Below are positions 1-15,000 of a stretch of 64,000 nt of DNA, piece by piece. Source of the DNA: Stictocephala bisonia. Its lineage: Eukaryota; Arthropoda; Insecta; Hemiptera; Membracidae. Positions within the stretch are counted from its first letter, which is position 1; the number at the start of each line of letters is the position of its first letter. The notes under the pieces are model-generated. The model was not told the origin of the DNA, ran no database searches, and saw nothing but the letters and a program-made list of their open reading frames with translations. Location: assembly GCA_035578905.1 (NCBI GenBank), contig JAQJVL010000001.1:8754711-8818710 (forward strand). Reading direction: 5' to 3'. The position numbers were made by a program, and so were the translations under genes.

Positions 1-1
1 G

Positions 2-46
2 AGCTCTGGTACTGTGAACTGTAAAGCTGACAACACAGAATACCAG
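2..46 (+). CDS. Vps13: Vps13 exon 1 of window (partial, residues 1-15)
   Basis: Cut by the window edge. The frame is set at base 2 and ends [14 protein letters not shown] at a CAG|GTACAG donor, phase 0. It reads directly into the next exon (IGVHIQL), a junction typical of the VPS13 adaptor-binding region. The true exon start is outside the window. Confidence 0.8.
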
Positions 47-3000
47 GTACAGCTGCATATTAAAATTAAAATGTTAGAACGTTACAAAAATATACTTACT
101 GTATATTACCTTAGTTGTTACTTTATTGAAAAAAAAAGAGTTTTCGGTTTAAATTTTCAAAATAATTTCCGGGAATCTAGCCAGTAACTTTTAGTATATT
201 GTACATCATACAAAAGGATAAGTAATATGTTATGATCATTTAGAAATATTTTTCTGTGACCATTTCCTGGACAGCCTAGAGTCATATTTGAATGTAACCA
301 TCCTATTATTATTTTTTTTCTATTTCCAGAAGGCATTTAAATTATCCTATCTCTTATTCTTGAAGAACTTTGCCGTCTTTGGATTGACTTTTTGCTCAGA
401 ATCCGGTATTAATAGTATTCTGTTTGTTGTCAAAGGAGTGTCTAATATAATTGCCCCTGTGCTTGCCTCGTTGTTTTCGGCCTGGTAGACAGTGCTAGTA
501 ATACTGATTCGAAAAATAGGACTACGGAATCAGTCTAATTTTAGACCAATATTGTGTTGTACCTAAAATATTTGAATAGTTTGTACACAGCTTTCTGTTT
601 ATGAGAATCTGCCACCTTATATCTCCTCATTAGCATGGTTTCATGAAAGACCGTTCAACTGTGACCAAGGTATCCTTGTTTCCTGCAGTTACTGGTCCTG
701 GTTCAGCCAAGCACAGACTGTTCCCATTTATTTATATTTTCCAAAGCCGTTCACCAAGCTTCCTCACCATATACTTAAAAAGAAGCTCCCTTCCTTTGAA
801 TTTTCCTTGGACCTTATTAGAGTAGCACAAGATATAATTTGGGACCTTTGTTTTTCTGGTTATTTACTTATGACATTACATCTGTCCTAAATTGTGAAAT
901 TCAACTCTATGCCGATGATGTTAAAATATATCTATAAATCGCTGTTGCAAGATGTATTGATGCAAATTCAACCATGTATTGATTCTGCTGTGAGGTGGGC
1001 TAAATACAATCACATTCAACTCAACCTTAGCAAAAAAGTGGTTTTATTCGTGTGTAAAACTAATCCATCATTAGATCTTAAGCTTAATCGGCTAGTGTAA
1101 TAACTAGAATTTATATTTTCCGGTGAAAACCACGGCAAAATACTATCTATCCTATTTATGAGATAGCCAGACGTTCGCCCATGCTGTGATGTGGCAGTGT
1201 TTATTGTAGTCTGGTTATCTTGTAAGTAGTGTAGATAGCACCTTGACACGGTCACCAGAAAATATAGACTAGATGATCCATCATTTTTCTCTTATGACAT
1301 TACTGGATATAGAATCTGAAGTGAGTGTGCTGTACATGGTCTTGGTGTTTTTTATAGACTCCGAAGTTAATCTCTCTTGAATATGTGAACTGTGTTGTAT
1401 CAAAAGCTAGGAGGAACTCATGTATCTTTATATGGATCACCAGGTGTTTCAATGACTATTACACTTGATTAATACTATACAAATTCTTGTTTCGAAGTCA
1501 CCTTGAGTATGTCACTGTTATTTGGAATATGTACCAGTTGTACAAAGATGCAGAGTCGATGCTATCCAGAGGAAATTCATCTCGGGGATGGTGTGAAAGT
1601 TTCTAGAGGGTCAAGTGGAAGTGTGTGTAAAACATAATTTATCAACCTTATAATTTAATCATGCTGTGACTGACTTGCTATTTTTTACATAGTGACTCAT
1701 GACTACTCTGATCAGTAGAGGTTATTGGTCTAAGAGTTTCAGAATATAGTTTTCGCACAAGAGCTCCATTTGTTTGTGCGTACTTGAGTATGTGATCCAG
1801 TGGTCAGATGATCTATCATTGCAAGCAGGCTTTACAACCTAGATTGTTTTGATAATGATTATAGCAAGTTTCCAAGGATGCTTAATGCATAAACAAATTC
1901 TTGACTTTGTGACTAAACTCTAGCTCAGCTAGTTTCTCATAGCTCAGTCTCTCAAGTGTTGCATGTTTGGGCCTTAAGGCTGTTTTGCACACTTGATGCC
2001 GATCTCATTGGCCAGTGGGAGGATCGATGAAACGATTTGGAGCCATTAAAAATAATTGTGATTGACCTAAACCAAATTCATGACCAATTAACAGTTCTCC
2101 AAAATTAGCCAGCTAAGAATAATAATGAATAGAAAGTTCCAAATAAATGTAAATGAAGATATCTGGATAAGATAGATAGGATGTATCGGGATTTATCTGG
2201 AACTGAATGAATGATTAAAGCGAAAGCACAGTAAACGTCTGGGTGTTTTGTAATTGTCCAATTAAGAATAATAATTTATTATATCACAGTCATAATTTTA
2301 TTTGATACTAATATGGTTGTCTGTAAACTTCATTTTGCATGTAAGAAAGTGTTCATGAGCCATTTTCACTAAATCACTAGCCTACTTAATTGCTGTAACT
2401 AAATTACCTTGTAATATGACTTTACAATAGCATGATAATCCTAGTAAAGATACAAAATGTGGAGAAATTAAACAAAAATTAAAACAAAGTAAAACGATTT
2501 AAAACTTAATCATAATAGAAAAGTTGTTTGCCAGCTAACCAAACTACAAATAAATGTTAAATAATCAAAAGAGAAAAGCTATAGAATTGGCCTAACCTTT
2601 TACAAGATTACTGCTACAAGTAAGAAAATTGGAAATCATTACTAATTAAAAAACTTTGTGGCCAGAACAACAAAATTACAAACTAGACAAAAGTGTTTAC
2701 AAAATGAGTTTACAAAGTACAAAATCAATTATTTTACATTATCATTTTGCAAGTCATGTTGTTTTATACAGGTTAGGTTAGCCTCTGGGAGTCACGAGAA
2801 CAAAGCCTGGTATTTTGTTTGAAAAAAAAAATAAAAGTTTATTAGAAGCAATTAACAATATGTTAATTGCTTCATAAACATAAACTAACTCAAGAAAGAA
2901 AAAAGACCTTTAAGAAATTACAACTTACCCAAAATCTAGACCATGTTAAAAGACGAACAGTAAAAACCAGAGCGGCAAACCGTAATGAAAGGCCAGGCCA

Positions 3001-6000
3001 AGGTGACCGAAAAAAGAGCCAGCTCAGCCAACCCAACGAACATAACACCTAGACACAGGAAACAAAAAAAAGAAGGGGCACACACAATATAACACACAGA
3101 AAAGAGAGAGGCGGTGATAAAGAAACGAACAAAATTGTAATGTGCCACAGGTTATGGTACATACTGTTATTTATAGGGTATAATGGTCGAAATATAGGGG
3201 AAAATAATGTTGCAAACTTAAAATTTGAAATACTACTAGGTGACAGTGAAATTATCTCTTGGGGTTTTAGTCTTGATTTTTTTGTAATGATGTTGTCATC
3301 CAGGATTTTTCAAAGACTCTTATAGTACAGTGTGTTAAATGATATAATTGTTCCTATTCATTATTACTTGTGTGTGTTCTTATTACTTATTCCTTTGTTT
3401 CTGGCCTGTTACAGATTGGGGTCCACATCCAGCTAACATACAATACACTGACAAAGCAAGTGACCTTTACGCCATACTATGTCTTGGTGAATCACTGCTC
3501 AGTAGATATGCATGTTTTGGAAGTCAACGGATCAAGTAAAAAGTGGATTAAAGTAAGTGGCTGTAAGCTTCAACAGAAGATGCTAAAATTTTATTTATGT
3601 ATGATTTGTTTACAGTATTCATGAACTACGGTTTTTGAATTGTAAAACAGTATACAAAAATCTTTTCTATGTTTTTTAAACCTAGATATTTGCTTAAAAT
3701 CAGTTACCTTACTTTGTATGTGTGAGCAAGTATTTAAACTTACATAAATTTAATGTTAGCAGGAAAAATCAGGTACCTACTATGAAAGTTAGATTAGGGT
3801 TAAATGAAATTAGTTATTAAATATTTTATTTGTAATACGTACAAGAACTATATAAGTGAAACTAAAAGAAAATCAACTTTAGGAAGATTATATTTCAAAA
3901 ATGCAGTTCATAGATTTAGATACTGGCTTAGTTATAGGAATGCCTAAGTTAAAATAATGATCAGTATTATTGATGCCTTTGTTATAGTACGGTATGTAAG
4001 TTCAGAATGATGCCGTTTATACAATAATATATTTGAAGAGTTAAACCTCAAAATCATACATTTGATATACGGTCATTTGTATCTTCAACCCTTTCTGATT
4101 AATAATTGAGCCTGGGTTGACAGGAACAGACGATGCGAATGTTTGCTTGTTGAGCCTGGGTCATCTGTCATTTTCCAGCTGCATCACAACAATGTCGATA
4201 AATTGGTTACTGAGCGCTCCATTTGTTATCTTCTACAATTAAAACTATGTAGATTTTATCAAATACCTTTTTAAAAGAATACAATAATGAACAAAAAATC
4301 CATAAATTTTACTGTCCATTCACTCATAGTATTTGAATCTGTACTTGGCAATATTGGAAAATATATAAATAGAACATTAGTTAGTCTATTTATTATGCAA
4401 TCAGATAGTGAGCTAAATTTGAAAAATCAAAGCACTTGTTAGCAATAAACAGAATTACAGTTTACAGGGTGTACTAATGCATCTAGTAACTATGAAATAG
4501 TTATATTTATTTTTAATGTTGAAGTTTTTACAATGATTTAAAGTACAAACGTTAGTATTAATTTTTTTTCGCAACTCTTCTTTTGGTAGGTGGAACCTAA
4601 TGCAGTATCACCCTTCTGGCCTGAGTCTAAAGGATCACCAGCGGAGCTTATGGTACGGTTGGCGGAATCAACTGAGACAACTGTTCCCTTCCCATACAAC
4701 CGCACTCTTAATTGTTTACTTAAACTTAAAAACAAGGTAATTCAGTTTTTATTTTATAATTTTTATCAAATTAAAACAAATTTATTTGTAAGGAAAAATT
4801 GTTTTTGATTGTATGATGCCATTAGCACTTATACAGATGTGTGCTACAAGTAGCACTTCTTCAGTTTTGTGCTACAAGTAGCACTTCTTCAGTTTTGTGC
4901 TACAAATATCACTTATCCTGTTGTGTGCTACAAGTAGTATGGATCTGTGATTCATTAATAAAACACTCATGCACAGTATTACTATAGCCTACTGAATGAG
5001 GTACGCACTCCGTAAGAAAGGCAACATAAACAAAGATCGGGCTTCATTACCATTGCTCATTGTTTACTCTAGTGATTAGGTATTGATTACAGTAGTAATT
5101 AATGTTAAAATATGATATCTGGATTGCCTGGCGCCACATCAATCCGGATATTAGAGGTTTTTCTGTATATTACTTCTAATTTGTTATTTGTTGCTCAACT
5201 TAATTTCCTAGCTAGATTTTATGGCATCTAATAATAATGAATTTAATAAAAATAATTTATACATTTTTATATTGTAAATATATTTTATTGTGTTAATTCT
5301 GCTCATTTAGTCTGTTTTTTAAGGAGACTTTTTATGAGTGTGTTTTATCCCAATGTGTTTTGCTGTTTTAGTATGGAGCTGTAAGTGTAGATGTGCAGAA
5401 AACTGAAGGCGCCGCATACATCACTATTGCGCCCTACGGGCCTGGCCTGGCCACTGCCTTGATTGTGAATCATTCAGCATTCACAATCCCATTGCAAGAA
5501 AAGGTTACCCAAAAAAGGTGACGTTCACATAATCATGTACTACAAATTCTGTAGATGATATTATTAGAAATATCAAAAGTGTGCATTACTAAGAAATTTA
5601 AGCACTTTGTCTTTGTCAAAGCAAAGATTTAAATATTTGTATAGTTATTATTTTTTTAATTTTTTTATTTATTCATAAGACGCCGATCGTCAAGATATGG
5701 GCGAATATGGATTTCGAATTAGTGTGATGAGTGTAGATGAGCGAATGTAGTGATTGTTACAAACTAAGGCCGACTATTCCTTAGAAAGTGTCATTAATTA
5801 ATAGCCCAATGACAAATGAACAGCCGGTGGTTATCAGCTGATCCTTCTCAAAATGTATTATGACTCTGATTGGGATCGAACTGACAACCTTTAGCACATG
5901 AAGCTGGGATTGAACCAACTACGCTACCGACCAATTAAAAAAATAATGACTAGAGAAAGCTGAGTGGCACAATGGAAGGGTGCTGAGCCCATAACAAGGA

Positions 6001-9000
6001 GGCCTTTGCATCGAAACCACGCTCTGTTACCATCTGCACTGAAAATAAGAACTAAAACTAGCAGATGAAAGTGGTTCAAAATAGTTATTGTTGAAGCTGG
6101 ATTGTGAATAGTAAACCCAGAAGCTCTGAATCTGACCTGTTAATTAATTAGCATTGTCGATGTTAAAAGTGAATTTTGATGTAAGATTATATTAATAGTA
6201 AAACATTTATCTTTCTTTTATATAATGTTGAAATGCATGTTCTTTTATATTATTGGATATTATATCTGCAAGAACAACTGTTTCCAAGTAGAGAGTTTCA
6301 GTTAGGTGTCACCTATCTTACATAAACCTATTCTTAAAATTGATTGTTTTACTACCAGTAAATGTTGTAGAATTGTTTTGTAAGACCCCCCCTCCCCTCC
6401 CCAAGCAATAATTCCAAATTATAGCAAAGACTGAATGTATGTATAATATGGCAATCTTATTTCATTTTGGATTTTAAGAAGGTTATATAGCCTATCCATT
6501 TTATTCTACTATCAAAAATAACTTCCAACTACTTAACCTCTGGCCTCGCATGTACAAGTACAATTGAGGAAGTTTCCACATTTATAAATCAGAAGACCTT
6601 AGAAGACAAGTATGCTGATGTCCTATCTCTCCAATATACTAATTCCTGGCCTAGTGCCCTTAAACCTAACCTAACATTCACAAATCATAATTTTTTTCCA
6701 ATTGAACAATCTGTGTTATCTTAGTGCATACAGTTAGTGTTTGTTATAGTTAGTTATAGGATATTGTAAGTCATTGATTTCAAACCATCAAATCGTACAT
6801 AGCTTGTCTGCAAACATCTTCCCAATCATTCCCCTATACGAAAATTGCGGTATCATATGCAAAGGGTGTGAAACAAGTAATAATTATTAAATTAACTTAA
6901 AGTAAAATTTAAAAAAATGTAATAAAGGAACATACACAAAACAATAGGATCTTAGAACATTCAAAGTTTGCAAGTTACTTTGCATGGAAGGTCATGTGGA
7001 AGGACGTGTAGAAGGTCATTTGGGGTAAATGTCGAAGGTCATGTGCAAGGTCTTGTGGAAGGTCATGTACAGTCTTGTATGAGGACATGTGGAAGGACAT
7101 ATGGAAAGACATGTGGAATGTAATGGAAGATCATGTGGAGGGAAATATTGAAGGTCATGTGCAAAGTCTTGTGGAAGGTCAATTTCAGGTTAAGTGGAAG
7201 AAGGGACTTTCTAGTCCCAACTTCGCCTGGTTAAATAAAGACGTATTTCATTTCATTTCATTTTACTCTTATCAGAACATCGACATGGCAAACACAACAG
7301 TGCCTTAGCTGCTTCTCAACCGATTTGAAAAAGCCACTTACCAATCTTCCTCTTGTAAATGGCGACTCTGTCACTATCTGCTTCTTTAATATGATTTGGA
7401 AGTTTTCAGGTCAGGTCAGGTCAAGTCAGGTCAGGTCAAGTCGAGTCAAGTCAGGTCAAGTCAAGTCAAGTCAGGTCAAGTCAGGTCAGGTCAAGTCAGG
7501 TCAAGCAAGTCAGGTTAAGTCAGGTCAAGTCAAGTCAAAAAAATATAATTCTTTTCATAAACCCACCCACCCACCCATACACGTACAGTGGTATTGACCC
7601 ACCCGCCCACCCATACATGTACAGTGGTATTGTCTTCTGACCTGACGATAAAGAAGCAGACTGGTTCAAAAGTTACCTAAACAATAGAAAACAGCTGGTT
7701 GAGTTCTCATACATGAATAATGGAACAATAATTAAAGTAAAATCTGAAGAACTACCAGTGACCAGAGGAGTGCCTCAAGGATCGGTGCTAGGCCCGGTCC
7801 TGTACATACTTTTAACTAACGACTTCCCACAACATCTAAATGGACTCTGTAAAGTTGTTATGTATGCAGATGATACAGCTCTTACCATCACTAACAAAAG
7901 TAAAGACCAATTAGACACCAACTCTTCCACAGCTTTCAAACTAACAAAGCAATACTGCAGCATGAATGACCTGGTTTTAAACGAAAAGAAGACACAGCAG
8001 CTAATTTTCACATCTAATCATAATCAGCTTGAAGGCCTTCCAGGACTAACTACATCTGACACAACAAAATATTTAGGTCTCATCCTGGACAATAGGCTTT
8101 CTTGGAAGCCTCATGTGGACAAACTTTGTAATAAGCTTAACTCTTGTGTCTACGTGGTAAGAAGAATTAAACAAATCTGTAATGCAGACATGGCAAAAAC
8201 AGCATATCACTCATTATTCGAGTCACACCTGAGATATGGGCTAATAGTCTGGGGAGGGACAACTCTAACTAATATACAAAGAGTACTAATAATTCAAAAG
8301 AGAGCCATAAGAGCCATTACCGGACTGGAACCTCGACACAGCTGCAGAGAAGCGTTCAGGGAGCTAAAAGTACTAACAGTGGTAGCTCTCTACATTCTCG
8401 AAACGATCCTACACTCGGTAAAATCTGGACAAACTAGAAACGGAGACTTCCATTCATACAACACGAGAAATGGTCATAATTTTGCAATAGCTACACATCA
8501 TCGGAGCTTATTTGAGAGGAAGCCATCATACAGAGGAACAGTCTACTACAACAACCTCCCAGGATTCCTGAAGACAATTCCGACACAACGTCTGAAAAAT
8601 TCACTATCAGATTGGCTTCTGCAGAGACCATTCTACACCACCCAAGAATTCATGGACTGGAGAGAACACTCACCATAATTAAATATTATTGTTTTCTACC
8701 TGTGCCATGTAACCATTATTGTATGACGAAAATTCTAAACTCAATGTTTATGAATAAAGAATATTGTCTATTGTCTATTGTCTATTGTCTATTCTGTGTA
8801 TTATTTTGACAAAGTAATGCAAATTTGCTGGCATGGTGACTCAGGGACTGCGGAGTGCAAGGTCCAAGGTTTGAATCCCAAACTTACTGAACCGTCGGTA
8901 TTTCACTCGTTGAATAAAGTTCACGCATAGGCTTGAAGGCCCATATGAACTTGCAAGTAAAGTTTAAATTAAAAAAAAATTGATAGTTCTGTAGTATTAT

Positions 9001-12000
9001 TCAGCTTAGTTCAAATTCAAATTTTTTTTATTTGTTGTCGACAGTAAACATTGTATAACAAACGTCTGTCTGTGTTAATTCTTTTGCCATGTTTTATAAT
9101 TGTGTATCTTTGCGCCAGTTACAATTGTTGAAGACTTAAATTTAGAAAATATCAGCAAAGATAGATGGTAATTTTAAAATTCCTAAAAATTTAAAATATA
9201 TAATTTTGCTGGGTTGATTCGTCTTACACACCTGGTGGTTATTTCTGCTCTAGAATTAATTCCCTTGTAAATTTTAGTGGTTATCTTAATTTAGATCAGA
9301 TCTTAACCACCGCCAGCACACTTTGTTCTTTTTTTCTTATACATAACACGCCATACATTATGTATGGTGTAAGACGTACATAACCATTGAAACGTATGTA
9401 TCAGCAATGATCAAAACATCCCACTATCTTTAATTAATATACTTAGGTGAAGAGTTGCTACTATCCTCAGTGGTTCTCAACAGAACACCTTAAATCTCTT
9501 AAAAAGAAAGTGAGCTTCTGGCAGGTTAATGTTCCATAGATGAGATTGACTACAACAATGTTGTGTTTACTGATCAGAGAAGGTAGTAGGAAGTGGAGCT
9601 GAACGATTGCTAGAAGGTGCATATCTGTATTGTTGAAGGCAAACTGGATCAAACCCACCTAATTTATGGAAGTATAAAAACAGAAGTCGAAATCACCCTT
9701 TTTCTCTAGCTGTTAATGTTGATAATAAGGGTTATCGAGGATCTCATGAATTTTGTTCAGTATTTGGTGAATACTTTGAAATGGAATGGAAAATATCTTT
9801 ATTTATCATCGGAAAAACATGATACGAATTGCGAAGTAAGTTGATGAAAGGCCTATAGTCCTAACAGTGCCCATAATAAAGACGTTTTTCATTTCAAGTC
9901 ACTTTAGGAAGCTCAAATTATAACTGCATCTGTTTGGTCAGTGTATAAAACATGTAAACCTCCCAAACACCAGTTCCTGTTATGAAGGGCTGTTACCATC
10001 TATAGATGATCCTAGAATCAGATTAAGGATGTCCTATCTGTCATCCAGGATCTGAAGAGTGATTAAGCCTGTGGAATCAACAGAATAACGTCTTAAATCA
10101 TTAAGACATCACTGAAATAATTGTGCATGTGCTTATCTCTCTTTTTAGCAGGAGTTTATTGTGAAAGAAGAATTTTGATCTGTTTGAAGACAGCAGGTTT
10201 TATACCAGTCCCAAAGAAATTTAAATTTGGGATTAAATTTAAATTTGACGTTGTAACAGAAGATGAAGTTGCAAAAATAATAACATCTTTTGATAATAAG
10301 AACTCTGCAGCATATGATGGATATTCCTATAACAGTTATAAAGGCAGTTTTGCCTTTTATCTGTGTTCCATTAACACATGTAATCAACCACTCCCTAATC
10401 TCTGGCTTATTTCCAGAACATTTTAAAATAGCCAGTTATTCCTGTTTTTAAAAAGGGTGATGTGGAGGATGTTAAGTGCTATAGACCGGTATCACTACTT
10501 CCAGTTTTTTTCAAAGGTTTTAGAGAAGGTAGTGTTTAACCAACTTTCGAAATATCTTGAAACAAATAAGTTATTAGATAAACAACAACACGGTTTTAGA
10601 TCTAATAAGTCTACTATAACAGCAGGAATAGAGTTCATCGAATCTATAATTGAATCAGTGGATAAAGGGCAAAAAACAATCGGAATTTTCTTAGATTTAT
10701 CTAGAGCATTCAATAGTGTTGATCATAGCAAGCTGTTGAATGTTCTTTGTACTCTTGGGATGGAGAGTACAGAATTGACATGGTTTAGATCATATATTTC
10801 AGAAAGGAAACAATTTGTTGAAATCAATCAATACATAGAATATGGAAAAATTAGGTATAAGGAAACATATGCTTCTCGCCTTTTAACAGTACAATATGGA
10901 GTCCCACAAGGATCTATATTGGGACCCCTACTATTTCTATGCTACTTGAGAGGTCTACCAGGAATAGTATGGGGCAATGATAATAAATTGTGCCTTTGCA
11001 TGCAGATGATACAAATATAATTGTAACTGCGGAAAGTGAAGAACAAATTGAAATTACCTCTCACATTGGCTTATCATTAGTAAAAGATTTTCTTAACAGT
11101 AAAAAATCTTCTTTTGAATTCAAGTAAATCTAATTTTATTTCCTTTTCCACAAAACAAGCCAAAATAAAATTAAGCCCCACAATATTTGTAGAAAATGAG
11201 ATTTTAAACCAAGTAGAAGAAACAAAATTTTTGGGAATAGTTATAGACAAAAATTTAACTTGGAATGGGCATGTAAATCTTGTTGTGAGAAAAACTTCAA
11301 GTGGTCTTTATGCTCTAAGTAGAATGGCACATTCATGTAATATTGAAACATTAAAATCCATTTATTATGCATTAATCCATTCTCATATTTCCTATGGAAT
11401 TTGTATATATGGCACCACAACTACAAAAAATTTAGACAGGATTTTAATTCAGCAAAAAAGAGCGCTAAGAATAATGTTTAATTTGAAACAATCAGACTCT
11501 GCTAAACATTTATTTTCAAAACTTAAAATTTTTACAGTCTATGTATAGTCTATATTTATGAGACAATAAAATTAATTTTTTTGAACAATAAAATTGCAAT
11601 AGGTAACACCGTACATCAATATAATACTAGACCACATAGACTGATTGAACAACATAGACTGTGTTTTTTTTAAAAAGAAAATTACTTTTAAAGGAAACAA
11701 GTTTTTTGACAGTTTACCACAAATTATTAAACAGGAGAAAAATCAAAATAAATTTCTTAAATTATTAAAAGAGTTTTTGATAGACTCATCATTTTACTCC
11801 ATTAATGAATTTATACTTCTGAACCATTAAAATGGGATTTTATTGCTTTTTTTTTTTTTTCATAGTTTGCTATGTTTATTGTTTAAGGTTACAAAATGTT
11901 TAAGTTGTCTTTAAATTGTAATTAAGGTTGACACTATTTCTGTATACTATGTACTAATATGAAATAAAGATATTTTGATTGATTGAATTACCTTTTTTCT

Positions 12001-15000
12001 TTGGTCTTACAGCAGATTGGGTCACTGAATTCCCCGGAACTTAACACTTTCTGTTAGTCATTGCAGATCTCCAGCTGAGAGTTCAGTTTGTTGTTTTTGT
12101 CAATCTATACTAAAATCTACCACCCAGCTACTTGGGGACAAAGTGCTATGGAAATTTTAGTCTAGGTTCTACACTCTGAACTGTTAATACTGACAATGGT
12201 GTTGCCATCAACGTGGACACTATTAGAGAAGTCTGGGGTGTCCGTGTTGGGTGGTAGTCAGAGTCCAAATGTGTAGGCAAGTAACTGAATGGGCTTGTCA
12301 GCTAGCAGAAAAACAGACTAATACAATGTAGTTTAGATTTTACAAATAGCTGTAGTTCCCTTAGTTACCTCGGCTATTGGGCTATTAGTAAATGGCTCTT
12401 TCTAAGGAACAGTCGACCTTAATTAATTAGTAACAATGATTTCAATCATTCATCTAAACTCATCACACTCATTTGCTCCTCATATTTGCCCATATCTCTA
12501 CGGTCACCATCCTAATAATGAATTCATGTAATTAAAAAACTAATTATTTTTACAATTTTTTTTTTCAGTTTAACTTTAAAAGGCGGAGAAGAGGTTTTCT
12601 TTAACTGGTCAACTACAAAAGAAAACTCAGTTCTAACCTGGGGAGACAAAAGTGCAAGTGACCTCAGAAAGGTAATTATTTGTATAACTTATACTATTTT
12701 GTTGTATTGCTTAATGCACAACACGTCGCATATTATAATGATAGTTAATTTGAAAAATTTTAATTTACTTTCAAGTGATCACTATGTTATAGGTGTTACT
12801 GAACACTCATGTTATCATTATGAGCTGAACATTGTGTACAGGTTGAATTTGTGTGTTCTTTACAAATAAAACGTAAACATGAAGAACATTTTGTTTTGGT
12901 TTTGGACTATCGTCAAATAAGCGACGTTTTGCACGTTCCTGATCACGGCGAAGTACTTCGTTAGCAGATTCCTCTTTTTCTACACTGAGATAAAGTTTCA
13001 AAATTCCTTCTTGCGCTTTCTCATCCATTTTTATTTTTAAAATGATTACAAATAAGTTACTATATTAATTACTATCTAATATATACAATACATACAATTT
13101 ATACATAAAAACTATAAGAAAACATATTTACAGCAAACTTTACAATAGCAAAAATTAGACACGTTAGCACTCGCGCGAGGAACAATCGACCGCACTAAGC
13201 GCAGGGTTTTAGTTACTCCAACTACAACAGGAACCAGGAAGCAACTAACCTCATGGCTATTAGTGAACGTCTTCCAGACAGACAGGGGAGGGAGTAGAGT
13301 ATTAATAATACATCAATAGTAAGTGCAAAATTAAAGATCTTTAGAAACACCTCATTGTAAAAACTTAGTAAATACGTAAATAAAAGACATAGAAGTTAGA
13401 GCTTTGTCAGTTTATTGTTTCCTGCAGTTTTTCACTATCGTTTACCATTTACAATTAGCGTTTAAAAATCAATGCTTTAATTGTAAAAATGGCAATAGCT
13501 AAGCAAACACAATTAAGTCTTGGATGTCCTCAGCTCTTGGAAGAACTTTAAAGAACAGATGATAATGAATGAAAAATTGTAAAGTGCCTTTTAGGATTGG
13601 TTGATTCCAAAATCGATTCCTGAGTCTTGATTCAAATTACCATGATTATCAAGCTCATAAAAAAGCTGAATTATTATATCTACAATTTTCATATGCATTC
13701 AGAACACAATAATTTTTATGAATAACCTCATATTATTATTGTTGTTCTTGACTGTGTTGTAAAATGATATTTTTGTTCTTGTAAATATGGTAAATATTCC
13801 TACAATTATTTTTGTAATTTTACAAAATTTATGTATAACTACAAATATTTTGTATTTGTTGCTAGCCAATTAAGTTCTTGTTTTAAGTTGCATATTCATT
13901 ATTTCAATATATAATAATGTTGTTTACAGGATGAAGTAGGCGAGTTCACTGTTGAACCGAACGCCAAGTTATATTGGGTGACATTTCTCGATGGCATGCA
14001 AAGAGTTCTGCTGTTCACTAGTGACCCTGATATTGCTCGGGAAGCTGAGGTCGCTCATATGTTTGAAGTTTCAAATCTTGAAGTACAAGCAAATATCCAT
14101 GGAATTGGACTCTCGGTTGTAGACAATATTTCCAAACAAGAGATTTTCTATCTCGGTATCACTAGGTGCGTATTTACTATCTTAGTCTCTCTAGGTACGT
14201 ATTTTCTATCCTATTGATGGTATGCAAAAAGAGTTCTGCTGTTCACAAGTGACCCTGATATTGCTTGGGAAGCTGAAGTCGCTCATACTGAAAGATAATA
14301 TTTGCATTTCTTTCTTCCAACTATTTAAGTCTGAAATCTGAATGGCTCAATTCACTTAAGGGTTTAAAACTGCATTCTAACATATTTTCTATTTTAAAGT
14401 ACTTATTTTTCTATCTTGGTATCTCTAGGTACGTATTTTCTATCCTGGCGTCACTAGGTACATATTTTTATTTTTGTCAATATTATCCAGTTCTTGCTTA
14501 GTAAAGTTTTAATATTTAATTCAAAAGCCTAGATTGTAATAATTTTGTTCTATTTTAGTAATTTAGTTCGGTAGTGAAGCTTGTTTGATGACATTGACAA
14601 CTCTTTCCTCACCATTCACCCCAAACCAGTTTTTAGCCAATCCACTGCCATGAATTGTATTTGATCCAGTTATTTTTTGAAACACATATTTTTAAAAGTC
14701 TTATATGCTGCTGCTTTCTAATATACATACTACGTAGTCTGATATACAGTTACTTTGTATTAGATTGTTATTTTAAAAGTAGTGTGGTTTTTAATGTTGT
14801 ATATACAAGGTTTTCCAAAAGTTCCCCCCCCCCCCTGTAACTTTTGAACGGAATGAAAACAAACCAATATCCTTTGGGGGATAGTTATGTAACGACTAAT
14901 GATGATTTTTGCACTATATAAGAACTTAACTCCTCAACCCAAAATGGGGGGTTAGGGGGACAGTCCAAAATTTCAAATAGAAACCTCCATCAAGTGACAC

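Noticed and set aside
2867..3148. Opposing small frames, one with hydrophobic segments
   Set aside because: No conserved motif, no splice or promoter evidence, and A-rich low-complexity context.
7325..7597. 90-codon frame with Ser-Gln-Val-Lys repeats
   Set aside because: Direct product of the (CAGGT/CAAGT)n array.
6983..7635. CRISPR-like array
   Set aside because: Repeats are head-to-tail without unique spacers, and the host is a eukaryote.
13978..14217. Separate small gene
   Set aside because: It is Vps13 exon 6 read through its donor.
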